Positions 1 to 5,482 of a DNA stretch of 8,717 nt are shown here, piece by piece. The stretch covers positions 1 through 8,717 of the forward strand of contig CAYGDM010000046.1 of NCBI GenBank assembly GCA_964348685.1, written 5' to 3'. A program made the position numbers and the translations under genes. Positions within the stretch are counted from its first letter, which is position 1. Every line of letters starts with the position of its first letter. The stretch comes from DALYDP01 sp964348685. Its GTDB lineage: Bacteria; Patescibacteriota; Gracilibacteria; Peribacterales; Peribacteraceae. Under the pieces are notes generated by a model, which worked only from the letters and a program-made list of their open reading frames with translations, was not told where the DNA came from and made no database searches.

Positions 1-870
1 CTCCAGTGGAACGGCGACACGGCGTGGGCATACATCGCGTTCTCCGACGTTCCGGCGGACGATTCGGCACTGGCAGGATTCTTTGCGTTCGATACGCCGA
101 TCGCCATGCACTCGACCGACGACGGCTTCGACATGCGCCTCCCTCTCCGCCCGACACCGCGACTCTCGCCCGTACCGGCGCGCCCGCTCGTCGCGCTCAC
201 GAACCCCGACCACATCCTGCATGTTCCTTCATGGAACGCACTCGGCCGAGTGGCCACCACCGTTACACCCGAAACAGCGACCGTCGCCGAAACGCTCGCC
301 GCCACGTTCCTGGCGGACTTCGCGCCCGGCGTCAGCCTTCGCTACGACGCATCGTCACTCTTGCACGACACGTCCCTCCTCCAGATCGGCAGCGATGCAA
401 ACGGACAACGCATATTTGCGTTCGAAGGCCGGGGACGATCGGCATCGAACACCGACCGCGTCCTGCGCGCGTTGCACCACGGCTTCGGCTCGACCCGGGC
501 GGGCGCGAGCGTGAAGACGGCGACAGCCGAAGGCTACGTCATCAACACCCTCACGAGCGAAGGCGGCGCCCTGACGACCGAGCGCTCCGATGGACCGTGG
601 TCGATCATCGAAACCATCGCCGGCGACGAGGTCCTCATCAGCGCGCGCGACGGCGCCCGGTTCGTTCTCACGACGGACACAGAAGCATTCGAGAAACGAT
701 CCGGCAGCGGCGCGTCGATCGACCCCCTCACCTCCGCCATCCACTGGGACAACGGCATCGCCGCACGGCTGTCCCCCCTCTTGCCCGGCTTTAATCCCAG
801 CGACGACACATTCACCGTGAAGCTGTCGGATGGCCCAGGATACGTGGAATGGTCCGTACGGGGACTCTGA
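1..870 (+). CDS. Hypothetical protein, 5' end outside window
   Basis: The frame is open from the first base to the TGA at 868-870, so this is the C-terminal part (about 289 residues) of a longer protein. I do not recognise a family. No membrane segment or catalytic motif is evident in the visible part. It is rich in Thr, Ser, Ala, Asp and Gly with alternating hydrophobic residues, which suggests a soluble, beta-rich and possibly extracytoplasmic domain; this is inference. A typical stretch is the WSIIETIAGDEVLISARDG region, and the protein ends in GYVEWSVRGL. The gap to secF is 43 nt, so the two are probably co-transcribed. SecD, the usual neighbour of SecF, is not this protein: the visible part lacks the SecD transmembrane block. 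An internal Met at 106 is not needed as a start because the reading frame continues upstream of it. Confidence 0.8.
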   Translation, partial: LQWNGDTAWAYIAFSDVPADDSALAGFFAFDTPIAMHSTDDGFDMRLPLRPTPRLSPVPARPLVALTNPDHILHVPSWNALGRVATTVTPETATVAETLAATFLADFAPGVSLRYDASSLLHDTSLLQIGSDANGQRIFAFEGRGRSASNTDRVLRALHHGFGSTRAGASVKTATAEGYVINTLTSEGGALTTERSDGPWSIIETIAGDEVLISARDGARFVLTTDTEAFEKRSGSGASIDPLTSAIHWDNGIAARLSPLLPGFNPSDDTFTVKLSDGPGYVEWSVRGL

Positions 871-913
871 GCGTGTTGCCTTCGGGGCACCCAAACGCTA
901 CGCTCCAGGCCCT

Positions 914-1810
914 ATGTCATTCACCCGTCTCGCAAGCTTCTTCTTCCCGGTTTCCGCGCTCCTCGTGGTCGCGTCGTTCGTCGCGTTCATCTGGCCCGGA
1001 CCGGTCCTCTCGATCGAGTTCACGGGCGGTACTCTCCTTGAAGTGCGCTTGCCGGAGGGCGTCACGCAGGAACAACTCGAAACCTCCCTCGGCGAGATCC
1101 GCTTCAACGAAGTGGCATTGACCGATGTCAGCGTGACGACGAGCGGCGAGAGCCACTTCGTCCGCACCCAGACCCTCACGACGGAGCAACATGGCCAACT
1201 CCTCGCCGAACTCACGAAAGACCTCGGCGCGGTGCAGGAACTGCAGTACACGACGATCGGCCCGACGGTCGGAGCAAGCCTCAAGATCCGCGCGTTCTAC
1301 GCTCTCATCGCCGCACTCGTCGCAATCGTCCTCTATGTTGCCGCCGCGTTCCGCAAGATCCCCGCGCACCTCTCGCCGTGGTCCTTCGGCATTGCCGCGA
1401 TCATCGCCCTCCTCCACGACGTCGCCATCGTACTCGGCATCTTCACGCTGCTCAGCCACTACACGACGTTCCAGATGGACACGCTCTTCGTCTCGGCCCT
1501 GCTCTCGATCATGGGATACTCGGTCTCCGACACGATCGTCATCTTCGACCGCATCCGCGACAACCTCTTCGCCGAAGGCAAGCGCGGCGACTTCACGGAG
1601 ATCGCCGAACGCTCCCTCCGCCAGTCCCTCACGCGCACGCTGAACACGGGCCTCGGCGCGTTGATCATGCTCTTCGCCCTGTTCTTCTTCGGCTCCGAGT
1701 CGATCCGCTGGTTCATCCTCGCACTCATCGTCGGCACGCTCGTCGGCACGTACTCCTCCTTCTTCATCGCCACTCCGCTCTTGGCCCTCTGGCGCAAGAG
1801 CCGCGGCTGA
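914..1810 (+). CDS. secF: Protein translocase subunit SecF
   Basis: SecF is an inner-membrane subunit of the SecDF complex, which uses the proton motive force to help pull proteins through SecYEG. The product is 298 aa, normal for SecF. It has an N-terminal membrane segment at about 8-28, followed by the family motif IEFTGGT (34-40). A periplasmic domain runs to about 120 and ends in TTIGPTVG (113-120). The C-terminal half carries the five-helix block, with LLHDVAIVLGIF (167-178) and the signature GYSVSDTIVIFDRIRDN (201-217), then LNTGLGALIMLFALFFFG (243-260). An upstream ATG at 830 is in frame but would overlap the previous gene by 41 nt and add 28 hydrophilic residues before the first helix, so ATG 914 is preferred. 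No Shine-Dalgarno is visible. The gap to tig is 14 nt. Confidence 0.96.
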   Translation: MSFTRLASFFFPVSALLVVASFVAFIWPGPVLSIEFTGGTLLEVRLPEGVTQEQLETSLGEIRFNEVALTDVSVTTSGESHFVRTQTLTTEQHGQLLAELTKDLGAVQELQYTTIGPTVGASLKIRAFYALIAALVAIVLYVAAAFRKIPAHLSPWSFGIAAIIALLHDVAIVLGIFTLLSHYTTFQMDTLFVSALLSIMGYSVSDTIVIFDRIRDNLFAEGKRGDFTEIAERSLRQSLTRTLNTGLGALIMLFALFFFGSESIRWFILALIVGTLVGTYSSFFIATPLLALWRKSRG

Positions 1811-1824
1811 TCCCCACGCCTCCT

Positions 1825-3105
1825 ATGGCCGAGACCAACTCCAGCATCCAGCGAGACAAGGCGGGACGCAGCATCGTCACCGTTATCGTGCCCGCCGACA
1901 TCGCGGCGAACGCCGAGAAGACCGCCCTCGAGCGGATGGGCTCCCGCGTGAACATCAAAGGCTTCCGGCCCGGCCACGCGCCCGAGTCCGCCATCCGCGA
2001 GAAGATCAATCCGGACGCCCTCTTCGAGGAAATCGTCCGCATCGCGCTGCGCGGCGTGTTGGCCGACATTTTGAAAGAACACTCGCTCTCTCCCATCGTT
2101 CCGCCGCGCATCGAGGCCGTGTCGAAGGACCCGATGACGCTGAAGATCACGTTCATCGAGCGTCCGCCCGTGAAGGTGAAGAACGCGGACAAACTCGCGC
2201 CCAAGCTCAAGGACACAAAGATCGAAGACAAGGATATCGACCGCGTGGTGCAGGGCGCTTTGGCCGAACACCGCACGTACAAAGTCGTCGAGCGCCCCGC
2301 CCAGAAAGGTGACCGTGTTATCGCCGCGTTCTCCGCCGTCGACAAAGACGGCAAGGACATCAGCGGCCTTCGCGCCGCGGAAGAGCGGATCATCATCGGC
2401 GAGAGCCGTCTGCTCCCGGGCTTCGAGGACCAGCTCGTAGGCGTCGCACCCGGCGGCGAGAAGAACTTCACCCTGACCCTCCCGGAGAAGTTCCAGGCCG
2501 AAGCGCTGCGTAACCAACCCGCGACCTTCACGGTGAAGCTCCAGAGCGTGGAAGAGGTAAAGACCCCGGAATTCACCGACGAATTCGCCCAAAAGAACCT
2601 GAACCACGCGACGGCGAAAGCCTTCCGCGACATGGTCGAACAGTCGATCAAAGAGCAGGAAGCGCAGTTCCAGAAGATCGGCCGCGAGCGCGAACTGCTC
2701 GACGCCATCCGCGACGCCACGACGGTCGACCTGCCCGAAGAACTTTTGGACCAGGAACTCCGCACGCTCGTGGAAGAATGGGCGACGCGCCTGGAGCAAC
2801 AAGGCAAGACGGTGGAAGACGCGCTCAAGGCACAAGGCAAGACCGCCAAACAGGTCGAAGAGGAACTCCGCACCGAAGCAGGAAACCGCTGGAAGCTCCG
2901 TCTCGGCATCGCGCACCTGATCGACGAAAAGAAGATCGAGATCACGGCCGAAGAGGAAAAGGCAGCGATCGACGCCTTCCTCGATAACCTTGTCGACGAA
3001 GAGCGCACGGAAGCCGAAGAGCGCATCAAAGCTAAGGACCCGCTCTACGACGAAGTCCGCTGGCGCGCGACGGTCGATAAACTCATCGCGGCGCTCCTGG
3101 CGTAA
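1825..3105 (+). CDS. tig: Trigger factor, ribosome-associated chaperone
   Basis: Trigger factor binds at the ribosomal exit tunnel through L23 and shelters nascent chains; the family also has peptidyl-prolyl isomerase activity. The product is 426 aa, close to the usual 430. The N-terminal ribosome-binding domain carries the signature loop as GFRPGHAP (47-54). The family norm is GFRxGKxP, so His replaces Lys here. An FKBP-like domain spans about 158-243 (GDRV start, SRLLPGFEDQLVGVAPGGEK at 194-213). The rest is the helical C-terminal chaperone domain, very rich in Glu and Lys. ATG 1825 is the only sensible start: the open frame upstream is antisense-like and overlaps secF. The ATG is preceded by a CCTCCT tract rather than a Shine-Dalgarno. 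The gap of 14 nt to secF indicates one transcript. Confidence 0.96.
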   Translation: MAETNSSIQRDKAGRSIVTVIVPADIAANAEKTALERMGSRVNIKGFRPGHAPESAIREKINPDALFEEIVRIALRGVLADILKEHSLSPIVPPRIEAVSKDPMTLKITFIERPPVKVKNADKLAPKLKDTKIEDKDIDRVVQGALAEHRTYKVVERPAQKGDRVIAAFSAVDKDGKDISGLRAAEERIIIGESRLLPGFEDQLVGVAPGGEKNFTLTLPEKFQAEALRNQPATFTVKLQSVEEVKTPEFTDEFAQKNLNHATAKAFRDMVEQSIKEQEAQFQKIGRERELLDAIRDATTVDLPEELLDQELRTLVEEWATRLEQQGKTVEDALKAQGKTAKQVEEELRTEAGNRWKLRLGIAHLIDEKKIEITAEEEKAAIDAFLDNLVDEERTEAEERIKAKDPLYDEVRWRATVDKLIAALLA

Positions 3106-3106
3106 G

Positions 3107-3139
3107 CGACATACAGCGCTCCCTAAAGGCTGTCGTTTT
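3107..3139 (+). terminator. Possible weak terminator after tig
   Basis: CGACA (3107-3111) plus GC (3116-3117) can pair with GCTGTCG (3129-3135), leaving a 4-nt bulge. A TTTT run follows at 3136-3139. An alternative five-pair stem is ACAGC (3113-3117) with GCTGT (3129-3133). The stem is short and the T run brief, so termination may be partial. The T run also touches the start of the duplicated leader. Confidence 0.35.
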
Positions 3140-3155
3140 GCCGAAAAAATCGGCA
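3139..3155. promoter_or_regulatory. Inverted repeat TGCCGA-N5-TCGGCA, copy 1
   Basis: TGCCGA and TCGGCA are perfect complements separated by AAAAA. The element lies 90 nt upstream of the -10 box. In copy 2 the right arm is TCGACA, one mismatch. It could be a protein-binding site or an upstream A-tract element; the sequence does not decide which. Confidence 0.5.
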
Positions 3156-3162
3156 GATGATT

Positions 3163-3180
3163 ATGGCTTCATAGAGCCAT
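3163..3180. promoter_or_regulatory. Inverted repeat ATGGCT-N6-AGCCAT, copy 1
   Basis: The six-base arms are identical in both leader copies, while the spacer changes at four of six positions (TCATAG here, TCTGTA in copy 2). Retained arms with a changing centre are what one expects of a dyad operator. It ends 25 nt before the TTTGTC box, a place where an activator could sit. The cognate protein is unknown. Confidence 0.55.
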
Positions 3181-3196
3181 ATATCTTTTACGATTC

Positions 3197-3234
3197 TTGA
3201 CAGTGTTTGTCGGATATTTCACTGATCCTATACT
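3197..3234 (+). promoter_or_regulatory. Promoter of first small paralog gene
   Basis: The -10 box is TATACT (3229-3234), five of six bases like the sigma70 consensus. The best-placed -35 is TTGTCG (3207-3212) with a 16-nt spacer. A better-looking TTGACA at 3197-3202 is 26 nt away from the -10, too far to work with it, but it is kept at the same place in copy 2 as TTGATA. Transcription should start near 3240-3242, immediately at the 21-nt palindrome. Confidence 0.7.
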
Positions 3235-3241
3235 GGACACA

Positions 3242-3262
3242 GTAACAGCAATGTGTTGTTAC
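3242..3262 (+). promoter_or_regulatory. 21-nt palindrome at predicted transcript 5' end, copy 1
   Basis: The arms GTAACAGCA and TGTTGTTAC around the centre ATG form nine pairs, one of them a G-T pair. In copy 2 that position is A-T and the palindrome is perfect. It sits at the predicted +1, so it may be an operator blocking RNA polymerase or, in the transcript, a 5'-terminal hairpin protecting the mRNA from decay. Confidence 0.7.
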
Positions 3263-3281
3263 AACTGATCTATCACACCAC

Positions 3282-3289
3282 GGGAGAAG
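3282..3289 (+). promoter_or_regulatory. Strong Shine-Dalgarno of first small paralog gene
   Basis: GGGAGAAG with its GGAG core at 3283-3286, seven nt from the ATG at 3294. It stands out because secF, tig, rel, dtd and rplJ in this window show no clear Shine-Dalgarno. Confidence 0.8.
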
Positions 3290-3293
3290 TACA

Positions 3294-3854
3294 ATGACGA
3301 CGTTCAATCAGAACACGTTCTCGACGCTCGATTCGGTCCAAAGCAACGCCCGCGCCACAGTGGCCAAGGAGAAGCTGGACGCTTGCATGAAGATGTTGAA
3401 AGAGCAGTATGGGAGCTACAAATGCGTGACGGTGCAGGCCGAACCTTTCCGGGTCGACCTTCTCATCAGTCCATTCGACCGGTCGAAAGCCGCCATCCTC
3501 ACGGATGGAGGCATGCTGGAAGGACAAATGTTGCTCTGTAACAAAATGTCGCTCAACCTAATGAACTGGACCCAATTCAGTGCATATAGCGACTACTTTC
3601 CCGGCCTCGATGCGCGTATCAGTGCCATGGCGAAAGAGTATGGAATCACGACTGCCGTCGTGCATCGAGTGACAGGAAGAGATGAATGGCTGACGATCCC
3701 CGGCCTCGAATGCATGACTCATTGGGAGTTCATGACGAGATATGCGCCGGGAAGATCATGGATGATCGGGTGGCCATGCGTCCTCGTAGACCTGAAATAC
3801 CATAATGGGTACGAAAACCCAAGTGCCTGTTTGGGTGCCCAGTTTCACTTATAA
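3294..3854 (+). CDS. Small protein of unknown function, paralog A
   Basis: A 186-aa protein with no signal peptide or membrane segment, so probably cytoplasmic. I do not recognise a family. It is a clear paralog of the gene at 4851-5420: the region 45-124 shares about 36 of 78-80 positions, including TVQ (46-48), PFRVD (51-55), an A-IL-DG stretch (about 67-72), LNLMNW (87-92), FP-L, and GITT-VVH (117-124). The N-terminus (helical, Lys/Glu-rich) and the C-terminus differ. The ATG is fixed by the Shine-Dalgarno at 3282-3289 and by the identical leader length in copy 2. Base composition is lower in GC than the neighbours. Arginine is encoded by AGA at three places, a codon I do not see in secF or tig, which hints at transfer or lower expression selection. 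The gene has its own promoter and terminator and is convergent with the TrmB gene. Confidence 0.88.
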   Translation: MTTFNQNTFSTLDSVQSNARATVAKEKLDACMKMLKEQYGSYKCVTVQAEPFRVDLLISPFDRSKAAILTDGGMLEGQMLLCNKMSLNLMNWTQFSAYSDYFPGLDARISAMAKEYGITTAVVHRVTGRDEWLTIPGLECMTHWEFMTRYAPGRSWMIGWPCVLVDLKYHNGYENPSACLGAQFHL

Positions 3855-3884
3855 CGTCGTCACGGAGCGAGGCGTGGTAGATCT

Positions 3885-3917
3885 AAATCCCTAGGCGGCA
3901 ACGCCTGGGGATTTTTT
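3885..3917 (+). terminator. Intrinsic terminator of paralog A cassette
   Basis: Stem CCCTAGGCG (3889-3897), loop GCAA (3898-3901), CGCCTGGGG (3902-3910), extended outward by T-A and A-T pairs, then six T (3912-3917). One T-G wobble is in the stem. The stop codon of the convergent TrmB gene (3916-3918 on the - strand) lies inside the T run, so the two genes share these bases. The same element follows paralog B. Confidence 0.9.
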
Positions 3918-4674
3918 ATGTCTTCGCCTTCTTCGGCACCGCGTTTTCCCACACAAGCTCGAAGAGGTTTTTCAGCGTGCCGTAAATGGCCTTCGAGTCG
4001 ACCACGACCGCGAAGAGCTCCCCTTCCCCGAACGACAGGAACGCCACCTTGGTATTGCCGAACAGCGATAGCTCGATGAAGTTGTTCTCCTTCGGGAAGT
4101 TCGCGATGCGGTGTTCGGCGTAGTGCTTTACATCTTCTTCCGCCTGCACCTCGCGGTTGCGCGCGTTCGCGGGGACGATGATGTGCAGGAAGTTCTTCGT
4201 CGCCAGGCGCTCCGGCGTCAGCTTGCGGATGAAATCGAAGATCTCCTTCGGCATGCGTTCGTAGTCGGTAATGATCATCCCCCGCTCGGTTTTGGACGCG
4301 GTGTTCACTTCGAGCAGCACCTCTTTGATGCCCGCCATGCCTTCGAAGAAGCGCACGCGCGGCTTCAGTGGCGACGAATAGGCCATCTCGAGTAGAGCCG
4401 GCAACGCGCCTTCGGCCATATTCACCGCCGTGCGGAAACGCTCGAGCAAGACCTGCGGCGCCAGGGCCGAAATACGCTTGATGCCCTTGCGCGCCTGGAT
4501 CGTCAGCAACTGCTTCGTCACCAATTCTTCGACAACGCTATAGACCGTGCTGCGCTTCAGCCGCGTCTTCGTCGCGATACCGCCGAACGTCGCTTCGCCG
4601 GCTTCGAGCGCCGCCAGGTAGATCTTGGCCTCTTTATCCGAAAAACCGTTCTGGATCAGCATTTGTTCGATCAT
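3916..4674 (-). CDS. TrmB-family winged-helix transcriptional regulator
   Basis: A 252-aa DNA-binding regulator. The N-terminal 66 residues form the TrmB winged helix: IEQMLIQNGFSDKEAKIYLA (2-21), then the recognition part around RLKRSTVYSVVEEL (38-51) and the wing ending near KRIS. The C-terminal part starts with VRFFEG (107-112) and resembles the effector half seen in many TrmB-like proteins; I see no specific ligand site. A longer frame starting at 4737 adds 21 residues but would run through the promoter and the second leader repeat. ATG 4674 begins the conserved domain and lies 7 nt after a TATACT box, so it is preferred. The gene sits between the two paralog cassettes and is divergent from paralog B. 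It is a good candidate to control them, and itself, but that is inference from position only. TrmB proteins in archaea control sugar genes; nothing here points to sugars. Confidence 0.88.
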   Translation of the reverse strand: MIEQMLIQNGFSDKEAKIYLAALEAGEATFGGIATKTRLKRSTVYSVVEELVTKQLLTIQARKGIKRISALAPQVLLERFRTAVNMAEGALPALLEMAYSSPLKPRVRFFEGMAGIKEVLLEVNTASKTERGMIITDYERMPKEIFDFIRKLTPERLATKNFLHIIVPANARNREVQAEEDVKHYAEHRIANFPKENNFIELSLFGNTKVAFLSFGEGELFAVVVDSKAIYGTLKNLFELVWENAVPKKAKT

Positions 4675-4681
4675 GCCGTTC

Positions 4682-4710
4682 AGTATAGCTGATTTTGCCG
4701 AAAAAATCGA
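4682..4710 (-). promoter_or_regulatory. Possible promoter of the TrmB-family gene
   Basis: On the - strand a TATACT box (4687-4682) ends 7 nt before ATG 4674, so the transcript would begin at or next to the start codon (leaderless). The -35 position at a 17-nt spacer reads TCGATT, a poor match, which fits a promoter that needs help or is weak. It overlaps the left inverted repeat of leader copy 2, so a protein bound there could affect both directions. Confidence 0.5.
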
Positions 4711-4719
4711 CAGATGATT

Positions 4720-4737
4720 ATGGCTTCTGTAAGCCAT
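4720..4737. promoter_or_regulatory. Inverted repeat ATGGCT-N6-AGCCAT, copy 2
   Basis: Same arms as at 3163-3180 with a changed centre (TCTGTA). Here the innermost T and A can also pair, giving seven pairs. It lies in the divergent region between the regulator gene and paralog B, so a bound protein could act on both promoters. Confidence 0.55.
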
Positions 4738-4753
4738 TTATATCTTCGAATGT

Positions 4754-4791
4754 TTGATAGTATTTGTCGAATAGTTTCATGGTCCTATACT
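4754..4791 (+). promoter_or_regulatory. Promoter of second small paralog gene
   Basis: TATACT (4786-4791) with TTGTCG (4764-4769) 16 nt upstream, the same layout as copy 1. TTGATA at 4754-4759 corresponds to the TTGACA of copy 1. Predicted start of transcription is near 4797-4799, where the palindrome begins. Confidence 0.7.
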
Positions 4792-4798
4792 GGACACA

Positions 4799-4819
4799 GT
4801 AACAACAATGTGTTGTTAC
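4799..4819 (+). promoter_or_regulatory. 21-nt perfect palindrome at predicted transcript 5' end, copy 2
   Basis: Arms GTAACAACA and TGTTGTTAC with centre ATG, nine perfect pairs. It differs from copy 1 at a single base, which turns the G-T pair into A-T. Position at the predicted +1 supports an operator or a protective 5' hairpin. Confidence 0.72.
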
Positions 4820-4838
4820 AAACGATCCTTCACAGCGC

Positions 4839-4846
4839 AGGAGAAG
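4839..4846 (+). promoter_or_regulatory. Strong Shine-Dalgarno of second small paralog gene
   Basis: AGGAGAAG, with the GGAG core seven nt before the ATG at 4851, matching copy 1 in place and sequence. It fixes the start codon. Confidence 0.8.
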
Positions 4847-4850
4847 AGCG

Positions 4851-5420
4851 ATGAATCAGAACGAACAACAACGTATTGCGTATACGAATCAGAGCTTGCG
4901 TGATTTGCGGGTGAATATGGAAAATGCGGATCCCGACGTGGCAAAAGCGGCAAGAGAGGTATATGCCTGGTTCGGTAGTTACCTTTACCACGTTGGATAT
5001 GGCCTCATAACAGTGCAGTCGTATCCTTTCCGAGTCGATGCCCTCGTCCCAGGAATGCATCCATCAATGGCACTCATCTTGTCCGACGGAATGTTTGCGG
5101 GAACGAAGATGTACGCTTTCGATAATCACGTCCTCAACCTTATGAACTGGGATGCGTTCGAATTGAAACAGTTCCCTTCCCTTGTTTCGCGGTTCGAATG
5201 GCTTGCACGTGAATGCGGGATCACGACACCGGTTGTTCATACAAGCGCCCTATGGACAGGGCCACCCGAAATCCCAGGGTTTGGCTGGATCAGCCTTCGT
5301 GAGTGCATCTCAAGAACAAGCTTTCCACGAAGCTTCGGCCAACGTGACTACACAGCGTTTCCCTTCTTAGAAATCGAGCGACCGGGCGACGATGGAAAGC
5401 TCGTTCGAACAATCATCTGA
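4851..5420 (+). CDS. Small protein of unknown function, paralog B
   Basis: A 189-aa protein, paralogous to the one at 3294-3854, with no signal peptide, membrane segment or recognised domain. Shared blocks are TVQ (54-56), PFRVD (59-63), A-ILSDG (74-80), LNLMNW (95-100), FP-L, GITT-VVH (123-130) and IPG (141-143). Paralog A has two extra residues after LNLMNW. The N-terminal 45 residues are Asn/Gln-rich and unlike paralog A, and the C-terminus (ending KLVRTII) also differs. The conserved core therefore probably carries the common fold, and the ends may specify partners; this is inference. GC content is lower than in the neighbours and AGA codons occur twice. Own promoter, strong Shine-Dalgarno and terminator make it a self-contained unit. 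It is convergent with rel. Confidence 0.88.
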   Translation: MNQNEQQRIAYTNQSLRDLRVNMENADPDVAKAAREVYAWFGSYLYHVGYGLITVQSYPFRVDALVPGMHPSMALILSDGMFAGTKMYAFDNHVLNLMNWDAFELKQFPSLVSRFEWLARECGITTPVVHTSALWTGPPEIPGFGWISLRECISRTSFPRSFGQRDYTAFPFLEIERPGDDGKLVRTII

Positions 5421-5450
5421 TTTCATCAACGGAGATGGCGCTGAGAAATC

Positions 5451-5479
5451 ATCCCAGGCGGCAACGCCTGGGATTTTTT
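5451..5479 (+). terminator. Intrinsic terminator of paralog B cassette
   Basis: Perfect stem TCCCAGGCG (5452-5460) with CGCCTGGGA (5465-5473), loop GCAA (5461-5464), an extra A-T pair at the base and six T (5474-5479). Same design and loop as the terminator at 3885-3917, with stem differences that preserve pairing. It ends 3 nt before the stop codon of the convergent rel gene. Confidence 0.92.
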
Positions 5480-5482
5480 ACG

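Larger units (their letters stand above)
3136..3293 (+). repeat. Duplicated regulatory leader, copy 1
   Basis: This stretch matches 4693-4850 without a gap. The distance from its first inverted repeat to the ATG of the following gene is 155 nt in both copies. My hand count gives 32 mismatches over 155 (about 79% identity). The best-conserved block is 3226-3264, 38 of 39 bases, covering the -10 box and the 21-nt palindrome. It holds, in order: TGCCGA/TCGGCA (3139-3144, 3150-3155), ATGGCT/AGCCAT (3163-3168, 3175-3180), TTGACA (3197-3202), TTTGTC (3206-3211), TATACT (3229-3234), the palindrome (3242-3262) and the Shine-Dalgarno. The flanking coding sequences are less alike than this non-coding region. 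Confidence 0.9.
4693..4850 (+). repeat. Duplicated regulatory leader, copy 2
   Basis: Second copy of the stretch at 3136-3293, at a constant offset of 1557 bases with no insertion or deletion. It carries TGCCGA/TCGACA (4696-4701, 4707-4712), ATGGCT/AGCCAT (4720-4725, 4732-4737), TTGATA (4754-4759), TTTGTC (4763-4768), TATACT (4786-4791), the perfect 21-nt palindrome (4799-4819) and the Shine-Dalgarno. Divergence is concentrated between the second inverted repeat and the -10 box and just before the ATG. Confidence 0.9.

Noticed and set aside
830..913. N-terminal extension of SecF from ATG 830
   Set aside because: It overlaps the previous gene and adds a hydrophilic stretch before the first membrane helix, unlike SecF proteins.
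1459..2916. A 485-codon open frame on the - strand opposite secF and tig
   Set aside because: Low-complexity, family-less translation running antisense to two clear genes.
4675..4737. N-terminal extension of the TrmB-family protein from ATG 4737
   Set aside because: The extra 21 residues come from the duplicated non-coding leader, and the domain begins right at Met 4674.
3136..4850. CRISPR array
   Set aside because: Only two copies, 1557 bases apart, with genes between them.
3136..5480. Insertion sequence or transposon
   Set aside because: No transposase, no terminal inverted repeats bounding the unit and no target-site duplication. The repeats are direct and regulatory in character.
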